DNA of 64,000 nt from Neobacillus vireti (GCF_001026695.1 NZ_LDNB01000014.1:1-64000); one strand, 5' to 3'; shown: positions 1-7,669, counted from the stretch's first letter. A program made the numbers and translations. Notes: a model not told the origin generated them from the sequence alone.

Positions 1-69
1 AGCTCAGCTTGGTAGAGCACTTGGTTTGGGACCAAGGGGTCGCAGGTTCGAATCCTGTCTTCCCGACCA
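1..69 (+). tRNA. tRNA-Pro (TGG), 5' end cut by window edge
   Basis: The D-arm, an anticodon arm with TGG, the T-arm (GGTTCGAATCC) and an encoded CCA are present. The first ~10 bases of the acceptor stem lie outside the window. It is followed directly by tRNA-Ala, as in the B. subtilis trnB order (Pro-Ala), so upstream sequence probably holds more tRNAs and an rRNA operon (inference). Confidence 0.95.
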
Positions 70-92
70 GTCGAAAAATAAATTTTTAACAT

Positions 93-165
93 GGGGCCTT
101 AGCTCAGCTGGGAGAGCGCCTGCTTTGCACGCAGGAGGTCAGCGGTTCGATCCCGCTAGGCTCCA
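93..165 (+). tRNA. tRNA-Ala (TGC)
   Basis: The acceptor stem GGGGCCT pairs with AGGCTCC (one G-U), the anticodon stem CCTGC/GCAGG encloses TGC, and the T-loop is GTTCGAT. CCA is not encoded. Confidence 0.97.
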
Positions 166-173
166 TTTTATTC

Positions 174-266
174 GGAGGAATACCCAAGTTTGGCTGAAGG
201 GATCGGTCTTGAAAACCGACAGGCGGGTCATACCGCGCGGGGGTTCGAATCCCTCTTCCTCCTCCA
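174..266 (+). tRNA. tRNA-Ser (TGA)
   Basis: This is a class II tRNA with a long variable arm. The acceptor stem GGAGGAA pairs with TTCCTCC, the anticodon is TGA and CCA is encoded. The discriminator base before CCA is T, whereas G is usual in bacterial tRNA-Ser; the rest of the fold looks intact. Confidence 0.96.
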
Positions 267-281
267 TATTTTATTACTATT

Positions 282-308
282 TAATTTTTATTGTCGCGGG
301 GTGGAGCA
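282..308 (+). repeat. Partial 5' duplication of the tRNA-fMet region
   Basis: These 27 bases repeat 424-450 with one mismatch. They include 13 bases of leader and the first 14 bases of tRNA-fMet (CGCGGGGTGGAGCA), then stop. The following ~115 bases are unrelated to a tRNA but contain an exact 10-bp inverted repeat (TGTATCAATC ... GATTGATACA), after which the real tRNA-fMet begins. Confidence 0.85.
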
Positions 309-436
309 ACGAGCATTGCTTCAATGAATTAACTGCGAGTTGTATCAATCGAGCTGCTACTTGAATAGGCTTACTGAGATTGATACAGTCCATGTAAACA
401 ATGAGCATGGGCAAAATTTAATATAATTTTTATCGT

Positions 437-510
<74 letters not shown>

Positions 511-513
511 TAT

Positions 514-590
514 GGTCCGGTAGTTCAGTTGGTTAGAATGCCTGCCTGTCACGCAGGAGGTCGCGGGTTCGAGTCCCGTCCGGACCGCCA
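514..590 (+). tRNA. tRNA-Asp (GTC)
   Basis: The acceptor stem GGTCCGG/CCGGACC, anticodon GTC, discriminator G and encoded CCA are all present. Confidence 0.97.
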
Positions 591-638
591 TTTTTTTTAT
601 CCAGGTAGATTCATTGCCGTTGATATATATTCTTTCTG

Positions 639-665
639 TGGCTCAGTAGCTCAGTCGGTAGAGCA
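639..665 (+). repeat. Partial 5' duplication of tRNA-Phe
   Basis: These 27 bases exactly match 774-800: one leader base and the first 26 bases of tRNA-Phe, ending in GGTAGAGCA. The tRNA then breaks off into ~108 bases with a GCAGATTGC...GCAATCTGC inverted repeat and a perfect AAAGAAC-GAAA-GTTCTTT hairpin. The full tRNA-Phe follows. Confidence 0.88.
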
Positions 666-774
666 GATTGCTTACTTCTTCGAATAAACTACTGTGGCAA
701 TCTGCGAGAAAGAACGAAAGTTCTTTTGAGCAAAGGATTTGTACAAACTTGTTGTAGGTAATTATCTTTTTTTT

Positions 775-847
775 GGCTCAGTAGCTCAGTCGGTAGAGCA
801 AAGGACTGAAAATCCTTGTGTCGGCGGTTCGATTCCGTCCTGAGCCA
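775..847 (+). tRNA. tRNA-Phe (GAA)
   Basis: The acceptor stem GGCTCAG/CTGAGCC, anticodon GAA and T-loop are intact. CCA is not encoded. It follows the truncated copy at 639-665. Confidence 0.97.
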
Positions 848-871
848 TCTTTATATGAAATATTCTTTTGT

Positions 872-956
872 GGAGGGGTAGCGAAGTGGCTAAACGCGGC
901 GGACTGTAAATCCGCTCCTTCAGGGTTCGGCGGTTCGAATCCGTCCCCCTCCACCA
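872..956 (+). tRNA. tRNA-Tyr (GTA)
   Basis: This class II tRNA has anticodon GTA, a long variable arm, the acceptor stem GGAGGGG/CCCCTCC, discriminator A and encoded CCA. Confidence 0.97.
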
Positions 957-960
957 TTAT

Positions 961-1037
961 GGCGATTGTGGCGAAGTGGTTAACGCATCGGATTGTGGTT
1001 CCGACATTCGTGGGTTCGATTCCCATCAGTCGCCCCA
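961..1037 (+). tRNA. tRNA-His (GTG)
   Basis: The anticodon is GTG. The extra G-1 is encoded and pairs with C73, giving the eight-pair acceptor stem typical of bacterial tRNA-His. CCA is encoded. Confidence 0.97.
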
Positions 1038-1050
1038 TTAATTATAATGT

Positions 1051-1124
<74 letters not shown>

Positions 1125-1135
1125 AATTTAAGCAC

Positions 1136-1209
1136 GCGGGTGTAGTTTAGTGGTAAAACCTCAGCCTTCCAAGCTGATGATGTGAGTTCGATTCTCATCA
1201 CCCGCTCCA
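1136..1209 (+). tRNA. tRNA-Gly (TCC)
   Basis: The acceptor stem GCGGGTG/CACCCGC, anticodon TCC, U73 and encoded CCA are present. Confidence 0.97.
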
Positions 1210-1222
1210 ATCATTACCGTTG

Positions 1223-1296
<74 letters not shown>

Positions 1297-1317
1297 ATAA
1301 ATTTATATTTATATTGT

Positions 1318-1392
1318 TCCGCAGTAGCTCAGTGGTAGAGCTATCGGCTGTTAACCGATCGGTCGTAGGTTCGAGTCCTACCTGCGGAGCCA
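1318..1392 (+). tRNA. tRNA-Asn (GTT)
   Basis: The acceptor stem TCCGCAG/CTGCGGA, anticodon GTT, G73 and encoded CCA are present. It is the last tRNA before the cluster terminator. Confidence 0.97.
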
Positions 1393-1408
1393 TATTTTAA
1401 AACGTAGT

Positions 1409-1438
1409 AGTAGAGAGCAAAGTATCTCTACTTTTTTT
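1409..1438 (+). terminator. Terminator of the tRNA cluster
   Basis: A perfect 8-bp stem (AGTAGAGA / TCTCTACT) with an 8-base loop is followed by a run of seven T. Confidence 0.9.
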
Positions 1439-1502
1439 GTCGTCTAGGAAACGGGTTGAGTGGTGTCAGCCCCCTACTCTTCAGTGCTTGTTAAAACTCA
1501 AA

Positions 1503-1528
1503 CAGCCATTTCTTCAAAGAAACGGCTG
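1503..1528 (-). terminator. Hairpin downstream of the HAD gene
   Basis: A stem CAGCC/GGCTG extends through TTTCT/AGAAA. On the minus strand it is followed by TTTGAGTTTT, a weak U-tract, so it probably terminates the HAD phosphatase transcript. Confidence 0.6.
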
Positions 1529-1551
1529 GATTCCTTTATATTAAGAGCGTA

Positions 1552-2223
1552 TTAGGTCAATAAGCTATTTTTCATTTTAGGTAATATTGTTTTTAGCTCA
1601 ATTAAGTCATCGATTACCAAATCAGCCTGGGCGAGTTCATCTGCTTGTGCAAAATCAAAATTACAACCAATTGAAATTAAACCATTATCTTTAGCTGCAT
1701 TTATATCGGATAGACGGTCTCCGACCACTGCTGCTTTTTTTATATTATATTTTTTTAAAATTGTTTTAACTAAATCTCCTTTATCAAGCGTATGTATTTG
1801 TTGAATACTGAATGTTTCAGTAACCCAATTATCTAAATGATAATAACTCACAATTGCTTTTAAATATTCCGTTAAACCATTACTCGCTATGTAAATTGAA
1901 CAATTATTCTCTTTTAAATAACTGAAAACTTCCTTTACATTAGGATATAAAGCACCTTTCCCCGTTCTTATGTTTTCAACTAATCTTTTTAGAAAATATG
2001 CATCAGTTTGTTCCCTTACTTCAATGGAATGATTAGGTAACAAAGCTTCCCATACTTTTGGTAATGGCACACCCATAATTTCACGGTATTTATCAATAGG
2101 GGTTTTTGTATCCCATTTATTTAGTGACCGCAAATAGTTAAAAGTATCATCGAGTGATAATTCTAAAATTTTATCTGTTTGAAATAGAGTTCCATCCATA
2201 TCAAAAATCAGTGATTGTAACAT
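1552..2223 (-). CDS. HAD-superfamily phosphatase (phosphoglycolate-phosphatase-like)
   Basis: A cytoplasmic 223-aa HAD hydrolase. The N-terminal motif DMDGT (residues 8-12) holds the nucleophile Asp and acid/base Asp. A helical cap follows, then the Ser motif (YIASNG), the Lys region and the C-terminal GDRLSDINAAK acidic motif, so all four HAD motifs are seen. Fold and cap resemble the Gph/PgmB group; the substrate cannot be read. The start is the ATG before LQSLIFDMDGT because GGGAGAG lies just upstream; a longer frame to 2295 would start inside untranslated sequence. It stands alone between the tRNA cluster and a divergent permease. Confidence 0.88.
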   Translation of the reverse strand: MLQSLIFDMDGTLFQTDKILELSLDDTFNYLRSLNKWDTKTPIDKYREIMGVPLPKVWEALLPNHSIEVREQTDAYFLKRLVENIRTGKGALYPNVKEVFSYLKENNCSIYIASNGLTEYLKAIVSYYHLDNWVTETFSIQQIHTLDKGDLVKTILKKYNIKKAAVVGDRLSDINAAKDNGLISIGCNFDFAQADELAQADLVIDDLIELKTILPKMKNSLLT

Positions 2224-2438
2224 TGCGTTCTCTCCCTTTTTCCCAGTGCTCCTTATCTTCTCAAGTTTAACATAAAGACAGAATAACTTAACCAAACCCT
2301 ATTCACCTAATCCCGTTTGCGGCTTTTTCTTTTCTTAAAAAATCTAAATATACAGAAAATACTTTACAAATTAATTCTAAAAATAGATAGTAGAAATATA
2401 TGATATATGAAGGGACAATTAAAGGGGGGGGAAAACGA

Positions 2439-3608
2439 TTGAAAAAATTTTTGAGCGCAATCCCATTATCATTCCAGCATTTGTTTGCGATGTTTGGTGC
2501 AACAATTTTGGTGCCGGCACTAACTGGTCTTGATCCAGGCAGTGCACTTATTGCCAGTGGTTTAGGAACATTGATTTTCCATCTTATTACACGCGGAAAG
2601 GTTCCCACGTATCTAGGTTCATCTTTTGCCTTTATTGCTCCACTTGCGTTATATGTCGGGGAGTTACATTCACCGGGTCAAGCCGTTGCAGGTCTTATCA
2701 GCGTTTCCATTGTTTATGCCATTGTATCTATGATTATTTCCTTTGTTGGTTTTGAAAAAGTTCGCAAGGTAATTCCTGCAGTTGTCGTCGGACCTGTAGT
2801 AAGTATTATCGGTCTTTCGCTAGCAACCACGGCGGTGACCAGCATGGCTTCGACCAATTGGGATGTCGCTATCGTCAGCCTTCTGGCAGCAGTCATCGCA
2901 ACGCTTGCTGGCACAAAGGTGATCCGGCTCTTTCCGCTCCTCATCGGTCTTGCAGTAGGGTATGCATATGCAGCGGTGCGTGGATTTGTTGATTTTCATA
3001 CAATTGCAACTGCACCGACTTTTGCTCTTCCACATGTTGTCATGCCGGAATTCACGTGGGTCGTAATCCTCGGAATGGCGCCGATAGCCCTGGTTACCAT
3101 CATCGAGGACCTTGGACATATGTTTGTGCTAAATGAGATTACAGGAAAAGATGTGACAAAGAATCCGGGATTTTCAAGCATTCTATGGGGGAATGGCATT
3201 GCAACATTAATCTCTGGCTTCATCGGCGGACCTGCGCAAACCACTTATGCGGAAAACCTAGGGGTTCTAGCCATCACACGCCAGTTTTCCAGTAGGATTA
3301 TTCAAGGCGCTGCGGTTATTGCGATTCTTCTTGGCTTGTTCGCTAAAGTTGGAGCTGTTATTCAATCCATTCCAGTTGCAGTGATGGGCGGCATCTGTAT
3401 CCTGTTGTTTGGTATGATTGCTGCAATGGGCATCCGTCACCTCATTGAGGAAAAAGTGAGTCTGGCTAATATGAAAAATTTGGTCATCGTTGCAATTATC
3501 TTCATCATCGGAGTTGGGTATGCCCATAATGGTATCGCCTACGCTACCATTGCCGGATTGCTTATCTATTGGCTCATACCCGATTTTACAACAAGGAAGG
3601 AACGTTAA
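2439..3608 (+). CDS. NCS2-family uracil/xanthine permease (UraA/PyrP-like)
   Basis: An integral membrane nucleobase:proton symporter of 389 aa with about 12-14 hydrophobic segments. Diagnostic NCS2 stretches are visible: QHLFAMFGATILVP near the N-terminus, the VIPAVVVGPVV region, the conserved Glu in LVTIIEDLGHM, and GGPAQTTYAEN, the substrate-binding signature of UraA-type permeases. The uracil preference is inferred from this signature. The start is TTG at 2439, directly behind the very strong AAAGGGGGGGG ribosome binding site; the upstream in-frame ATG at 2400 has no binding site and would put the G-run inside the gene. No riboswitch or PyrR-type attenuator was recognised in the ~140-base leader. 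A 13-bp terminator follows. Confidence 0.9.
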   Translation: MKKFLSAIPLSFQHLFAMFGATILVPALTGLDPGSALIASGLGTLIFHLITRGKVPTYLGSSFAFIAPLALYVGELHSPGQAVAGLISVSIVYAIVSMIISFVGFEKVRKVIPAVVVGPVVSIIGLSLATTAVTSMASTNWDVAIVSLLAAVIATLAGTKVIRLFPLLIGLAVGYAYAAVRGFVDFHTIATAPTFALPHVVMPEFTWVVILGMAPIALVTIIEDLGHMFVLNEITGKDVTKNPGFSSILWGNGIATLISGFIGGPAQTTYAENLGVLAITRQFSSRIIQGAAVIAILLGLFAKVGAVIQSIPVAVMGGICILLFGMIAAMGIRHLIEEKVSLANMKNLVIVAIIFIIGVGYAHNGIAYATIAGLLIYWLIPDFTTRKER

Positions 3609-3612
3609 TACG

Positions 3613-3651
3613 AAAAAGCCATTCCCAACATTTTCAGCGGAATGGCTTTTT
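3613..3651 (+). terminator. Terminator after the NCS2 permease
   Basis: A perfect 13-bp stem (AAAAAGCCATTCC / GGAATGGCTTTTT) with a 13-base loop; A- and T-rich ends allow use on both strands. Confidence 0.92.
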
Positions 3652-3914
3652 ATTTGTCTTTGAACAACTAGATCACAGGAAATGGTTTTGGACGTTGAAA
3701 GGCTTATATATCAAGGATTTCAACTGTTTTAATTAAACGTTTGTTTGATAGGGAAAATAGTAGAAGATGGTCGTGGACATGATGTGACAGATGATTTGGA
3801 GTGAGGTTGCGCATTACAATCTCAAAATATTGGACGCACAATCACTCATTACCCGTCTTTGTTTCTTGTATAATAATATTTAGGTAAAAAAGAGGAAAGA
3901 AGGGGAGTGAAAAA
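3652..3914. other. Intergenic region upstream of the small membrane protein
   Basis: No gene is recognised here. A TATAAT box near 3868 precedes the 3915 gene by about 45 bases, but no good -35 is seen. The rest is AT-rich with no clear structure. Confidence 0.4.
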
Positions 3915-4109
3915 TTGAAACCGAAAAGAATTACAGTTGTCATTCCAATCATGATAATCGTTATGGCTGTAGCCCTTTGGATGCTTAATAAGGACTTTTC
4001 AGAAATACAATTAGGAATTAGATTAATCATTGCAATAGGAGCTGCACTATTTTCAGGATTAATCTCCTATTTTCTTTTTCCAGAAAATGAACGAAGGAAA
4101 CGGTCTTGA
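3915..4109 (+). CDS. Small two-TM membrane protein, unknown
   Basis: A 64-aa protein with two hydrophobic helices (about residues 8-23 and 36-54), a basic N-terminus (KPKR) and basic C-terminus (ERRKRS). It starts at TTG behind AAGGGGAG and has its own promoter-like TATAAT and terminator, so it is probably a monocistronic expressed gene. I do not recognise the family. Confidence 0.65.
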   Translation: MKPKRITVVIPIMIIVMAVALWMLNKDFSEIQLGIRLIIAIGAALFSGLISYFLFPENERRKRS

Positions 4110-4161
4110 TTACATTGAGGTAGTTTTCATAAGGGTAAGAATAGTAACCGCAAGATATTTT

Positions 4162-4206
4162 GAACTGCCCGCTAACTTTAAATAACTCAAAGATAGCGGG
4201 CAATTC
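4162..4206 (+). terminator. Terminator after the small membrane protein
   Basis: A stem TGCCCGCTA/TAGCGGGCA with outer GAA/TTC and inner CTTT/AAAG pairs is followed by a T-rich stretch. Confidence 0.8.
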
Positions 4207-4280
4207 TTTAATTTAAACTAACATTTTTTTGATCCGGTTCACCTTGAAACTGCCCCGAACCAAATGGTTGTTTACTCCTT

Positions 4281-5195
4281 CTAACTGTAAAGCTCCTTTA
4301 GGCTTTGAAAATTCTGCTGATAAATCTCCGGAGAAGTCCAATTTTGATATTTAAATGGTATAAGAATTTCCTCTAAATTAGCTGTGATTGCGATTTGAAT
4401 CATCTCGGCGATATAATCGCTTACTTCTAAAAGGTCTTTTTTTGTTCCAATTGGGCCATGGCCAGGTACAGCTTTTTGAAAATCAAGACTTCCTACTTTC
4501 TTTAAAATTTGAATCCATTGCTCAGGGTTGGATTCCTCAAAAAATGAAGGATGAGAATTTACAAATAACAAGTCCCCCATAAATATTACCTTTTCATTTG
4601 GAATAAAGAGAACCGCATCACAGTAGGAATGTCCTCCTCCCCAAGTAAAGAGTTTCGCACTCCTTTTTGTTCCATGAAACGTTATTTCCTCTTTAAACGT
4701 TTGCTTCGGCAAGACTAATTCTAATGTTGGTAGTGAGGTTTCTACTTCGCTTAAGAAGCTTATTTTTTGCGCTAGCTTAATATCATTGGTTTTCCTCATT
4801 TGCGCTTTTAATGAATGAATATAATTTGTAAGATCTTGTATATTATCTATCTGCTGCCTGATTCGTGTTGGTTGGAGATCCTTTATTTTTTCGTAAGTAA
4901 GTTGGCTAGAAATAATCGTACTGTCCTGGAAAACCTGATTGCCGCGGATATGGTCTCCATGCCAATGACTATTAATAACAAAGGTGACGGGGCGGTTTGT
5001 TATCTTTGTTGCGATAGATTTCAATTCTTCAGCAGCCTGCTGCGTATTAAATGTGTCAAACACAATTGTTTGGTCCCCTAAATCAATAAAGCCAGCATTG
5101 CCTACTGAACCACCGCCCTCTTTTGCAATGGCGGCATAAATTCCTTCACTAACTTTTTCAAGACTAAAATGCCTGCTGAAAAATTCTCCATTCAT
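4281..5195 (-). CDS. Metallo-beta-lactamase-fold hydrolase
   Basis: A 304-aa protein with the zinc-binding HWHGDH motif (residues 77-82), a second His in GGGHSYCD, the bridging Asp in MGDLLF and the last His in VPGHGP. This set defines the MBL fold. The insert between residues ~115 and 165 is helical. No signal peptide is seen, so it probably acts in the cytoplasm. The family covers thioesterases, lactonases and lactamases, and sequence alone does not choose among them. The start ATG is 7 bases behind AAGGGAGAG. It is monocistronic. Confidence 0.88.
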   Translation of the reverse strand: MNGEFFSRHFSLEKVSEGIYAAIAKEGGGSVGNAGFIDLGDQTIVFDTFNTQQAAEELKSIATKITNRPVTFVINSHWHGDHIRGNQVFQDSTIISSQLTYEKIKDLQPTRIRQQIDNIQDLTNYIHSLKAQMRKTNDIKLAQKISFLSEVETSLPTLELVLPKQTFKEEITFHGTKRSAKLFTWGGGHSYCDAVLFIPNEKVIFMGDLLFVNSHPSFFEESNPEQWIQILKKVGSLDFQKAVPGHGPIGTKKDLLEVSDYIAEMIQIAITANLEEILIPFKYQNWTSPEIYQQNFQSLKELYS

Positions 5196-5355
5196 CTAAT
5201 TTCTCTCCCTTGCCCCTACTTATTTTTTGAAAACTAAGATGTTTGTTTTATAAATCCATTATATGATGGCTATAGGCACCTCGACTACTTATTGAGCAAA
5301 GAGTAAATCGATTTGATGTTTTAGAGCGAATATTCGTGCCAGCTCAATGGGGGTA

Positions 5356-5390
5356 TAAAAAAAACGACATTCAAGGAAGGAATGTGGTTT
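5356..5390 (-). terminator. Terminator of the ywnA-like gene
   Basis: On the minus strand an ACATTC/GAATGT stem with a 7-base loop is followed by a run of eight T. Confidence 0.8.
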
Positions 5391-5391
5391 A

Positions 5392-5829
5392 CTAATGATT
5401 CAATTTCTCTTTTTCAATAATATCCTTTACTACATCCTCAATCGTTACATGTCCAAGAGCTTTTTCCAATGCCGTTTGGGCAATTTCAAAAAGTGGACCA
5501 ATTGCATTTTGAATATTTCTACCGACGGGACATTGTGGATTGGGATTTTCATGTATGCTAAACAATTCTTTCTCTTGGACAACGTTAACTGCTTTATATA
5601 CATCTAGCAATGTAATTTCGGATAAGTTCTTCGCCAATTCAGCTCCTGCTATACCAGGGCGAACGTTTACCAACCCTGCATTTTTAAGCATCCCCATTAT
5701 TTTTCTGATTACAGCTGGATTGGTGTTTACACTTGCAGCTAGATATTCAGATGTACTTACCCCGCCTTTATTGATTTCAATAAGTGCTAATATATGAATT
5801 CCCACAGCAAAACGACTGCTGATAGACAT
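5392..5829 (-). CDS. ywnA: Rrf2-family transcriptional regulator (YwnA-like)
   Basis: A 145-aa Rrf2 regulator: winged-helix DNA-binding domain over the first ~65 residues (MSISSRFAVGIHILALIE start, TSEYLAASVNTNPAVIRKI recognition region), then a dimerisation helix. It has a single Cys (residue 100, NPQCPVG) and so cannot bind an Fe-S cluster like IscR; a thiol-based or ligand switch is more likely. It diverges from the NAD(P)-binding protein at 6030, the same gene pair as ywnA-ywnB in B. subtilis. Two 17-bp palindromes in the shared intergenic region are its probable operators, so it likely represses both itself and ywnB. Confidence 0.85.
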   Translation of the reverse strand: MSISSRFAVGIHILALIEINKGGVSTSEYLAASVNTNPAVIRKIMGMLKNAGLVNVRPGIAGAELAKNLSEITLLDVYKAVNVVQEKELFSIHENPNPQCPVGRNIQNAIGPLFEIAQTALEKALGHVTIEDVVKDIIEKEKLNH

Positions 5830-5873
5830 TTCATTTCACCTTCTTTAATAAGATTCAACCTAATAGTATACCT

Positions 5874-5890
5874 GTAATTAGTTCAATTAC
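5874..5890. promoter_or_regulatory. Putative YwnA operator 1
   Basis: The sequence GTAATTAGTTCAATTAC (GTAATT...AATTAC) lies about 45 bases upstream of the ywnA start. It shares half-sites and 17-bp length with operator 2. Confidence 0.7.
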
Positions 5891-5944
5891 AAGCGTATTT
5901 TCCTTTTGTATATGCACAAAATGAAAAAAGGATTTATAAAAGTA

Positions 5945-5973
5945 TTGACAAAAAAGCAAGATGTAATTAATAT
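5945..5973 (+). promoter_or_regulatory. SigA-type promoter of ywnB
   Basis: The -35 TTGACA (5945-5950), a 17-base spacer and the -10 TAATAT (5968-5973) form a near-consensus promoter. An interrupted TGTAA...TTACA palindrome (5962-5980) overlaps the -10. Confidence 0.85.
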
Positions 5974-5981
5974 GGTTACAG

Positions 5982-5998
5982 GTAATCGTTCTAATTAC
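5982..5998. promoter_or_regulatory. Putative YwnA operator 2
   Basis: GTAATCGTTCTAATTAC, a 17-bp relative of operator 1, lies just downstream of the ywnB -10. A repressor bound there would block transcription start. Confidence 0.75.
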
Positions 5999-6029
5999 AA
6001 GTTAATTATTATTATAGGAGGGCAATAAA

Positions 6030-6662
6030 ATGAAAATTGGAATTATAGGTGCGAGTGGTAAAGCTGGAAGTCTTATTTTGAAAGAAGCAGTTAGTCGAGG
6101 ACATGAAGTAACAGCTATTGTTAGAGATGCAGCAAAACTTAAAGATAAAAGCGTTTCGGTCATTGAAAAAACTATATTTGATCTTACTTCAGATGATGTA
6201 AAAAAGTTTGACGTAGTTGTTAATGCCTTCGGTGCTCCACTTGGTGAAGAGCAGGCACACGTTGATGCTGGACATGCGTTAATTGAGGTACTAAAAGGAA
6301 CAAAAACAAGAGCAATAATTGTAGGCGGAGCTGGAAGTCTTTATGTAGATGAAAATAAAACCGTTAAGGTAATCGATACACCTGATTTTCCAGATATCGT
6401 TATCCCAACAGCTAAAGGGCAAGGGCGGAACTTGCAAGAATTACAGGAAACATCTGCTATTACCTGGACATTTATCAGTCCTTCTGCGGTATTTGATCCG
6501 GAAGGAAAAAGGACTGGATCTTATCAATCTGGAAAAGATCATCTTCTAGTCAATTCAAAAGGAGATAGTTACATCAGCTATGCAGACTATGCAATTGCAG
6601 TATTAGATGAAATTGAAAATCCCCAGCATACAAATGAACGTTTCACAGTTGTCGGTGAATAA
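6030..6662 (+). CDS. ywnB: NAD(P)-binding atypical SDR (YwnB-like)
   Basis: A 210-aa Rossmann-fold protein. The N-terminal GASGKAG is the NAD(P)-binding glycine motif (residues 7-13), and FISPSAVF and the C-terminal pattern match the NAD(P)H-binding (NmrA/BVR-like) family. It lacks the YxxxK pair of classical SDRs. Cytoplasmic; substrate unknown. It starts at ATG behind AGGAGGGC. The divergent Rrf2 gene, strong promoter and two operators indicate an inducible stress-responsive oxidoreductase (inference from context). Confidence 0.87.
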   Translation: MKIGIIGASGKAGSLILKEAVSRGHEVTAIVRDAAKLKDKSVSVIEKTIFDLTSDDVKKFDVVVNAFGAPLGEEQAHVDAGHALIEVLKGTKTRAIIVGGAGSLYVDENKTVKVIDTPDFPDIVIPTAKGQGRNLQELQETSAITWTFISPSAVFDPEGKRTGSYQSGKDHLLVNSKGDSYISYADYAIAVLDEIENPQHTNERFTVVGE

Positions 6663-6723
6663 GTGCCTGTCACCACCCGGATTTTGTCGAAAGCTTCGAC
6701 ATTATTCGGGTAGTGACAGGCAC
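6663..6723. repeat. Palindromic intergenic repeat, copy 1
   Basis: A ~61-bp imperfect palindrome. The outer arms GTGCCTGTCAC/GTGACAGGCAC enclose ACCCGGATTTTGTCGAA and its complement-like right half, and T-runs follow. Other copies are at 9535, 11959, 34727 and (degenerate) 33608. It sits between two convergent gene ends and can act as a bidirectional terminator. It also supplies the stop codon of the CPBP gene at 6728. Confidence 0.9.
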
Positions 6724-6727
6724 ATTT

Positions 6728-7516
6728 TTAATCCTTCTTGAATTGGCGGAAGAACCAGAAGATGAAAAGCCCCCCTAAAACGAGGCCCAATAACCCTTCC
6801 CCGTTAAATAAAACGATATTTCCATTAATCAAGCCTTGTTTATTTGTATAAATATCGCCCAGTACGTTTGTATTGATAACACCCCAGACGGAATGGAGGA
6901 AAAGAACAGGGATGATGTTCCCCGATAAATAATAACAATAGGAAAATGGAAAACTAAACACAAACACGCAGCCTGCTTGAATCAAGCAAATTAACCAAGG
7001 ATGACCTATTCCAGTAGCTTTTGCCAAGAAAAAAACAGTAGGAACATGGTACAATGCCCAAATGATCCCCAGAATGATGGTCGCCTTTGTTTTTCCCCAT
7101 TGCATTGTAAACTTCGGAAGCAGATACCCTCTCCACCCATATTCCTCTCCTAAAACTGTAAATAGATTGATAAGAATTGTGATTACGAGTGTGACAAGCA
7201 TTTTAACAACTGGTACTGTGTAAGCATTCCATGTTCCGATCCCTAAGATCTGTGATAGGAAGGCACAAAGCAAAACGAAGCCAATCGGATAAAAAATGCC
7301 GAACAGCAATGCTTTTGCATTAAGTTTCTGTTTAAATCCATGAACCCCCTCCCGCCCGAAAATACTAAATATAATCGCGATCGCTGCAGGAATAAACATA
7401 ATGAGTGGAAACATTTTTAGGCCTACACTCGGCTGAATAAACAGAACTGCTGTGACAATCCATGTAGTGATAAGAACAGTCACTGCGTAAAACAATCCGT
7501 TATTTTTTAGAACCAT
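6728..7516 (-). CDS. CPBP-family intramembrane metalloprotease, copy 1
   Basis: A 262-aa multi-pass protein with about eight hydrophobic segments and the CPBP/Abi (CAAX protease 2) motifs: EEYGWRGYLLP with the paired Glu, FxxxH-type HVPTVFFL, and HSVWGVINTN. In Gram-positives such proteins process peptides or confer self-immunity to bacteriocins; the role here is inferred. It diverges from the two-component system at 7698. The paralogue at 21542 continues 15 residues further; here the frame ends abruptly at FKKD, where the palindromic repeat begins. Confidence 0.9.
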   Translation of the reverse strand: MVLKNNGLFYAVTVLITTWIVTAVLFIQPSVGLKMFPLIMFIPAAIAIIFSIFGREGVHGFKQKLNAKALLFGIFYPIGFVLLCAFLSQILGIGTWNAYTVPVVKMLVTLVITILINLFTVLGEEYGWRGYLLPKFTMQWGKTKATIILGIIWALYHVPTVFFLAKATGIGHPWLICLIQAGCVFVFSFPFSYCYYLSGNIIPVLFLHSVWGVINTNVLGDIYTNKQGLINGNIVLFNGEGLLGLVLGGLFIFWFFRQFKKD

Positions 7517-7581
7517 AAAGGTCCCTCCTTTGTGAATTCTTTATGGACTAATGGTAATCTTTTGCAGAAAGGCTTGAAAGA

Positions 7582-7669
7582 AACTAAAGTAACCAGCTGC
7601 ATATGACTTTAGTTATCATTTGTCGATTACTTTAGGTATCTATTCTGTTTTTTAGCAGAATAGTATAAT
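7582..7669 (+). promoter_or_regulatory. Promoter and putative response-regulator sites, copy 1
   Basis: The divergent CPBP/kinase intergenic region has direct repeats ACTTTAGTTATC (7607) and ACTTTAGGTATC (7629), plus an inverted AACTAAAGTAAC at 7583. A TATAAT (7664-7669) follows without a good -35, as expected for an activator-dependent promoter. The same layout is kept at 22442-22531. Confidence 0.7.

Noticed and set aside
26..364. Open frames across the tRNA cluster
   Set aside because: They run through tRNA genes and have no ribosome binding site.
2296..2438. Purine/PRPP riboswitch upstream of the NCS2 permease
   Set aside because: No consensus core or terminator-antiterminator pair could be recognised in the short leader.
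2303..2608. Minus-strand open frame over the permease leader
   Set aside because: It overlaps the start and ribosome binding site of the NCS2 permease and shows no family features.
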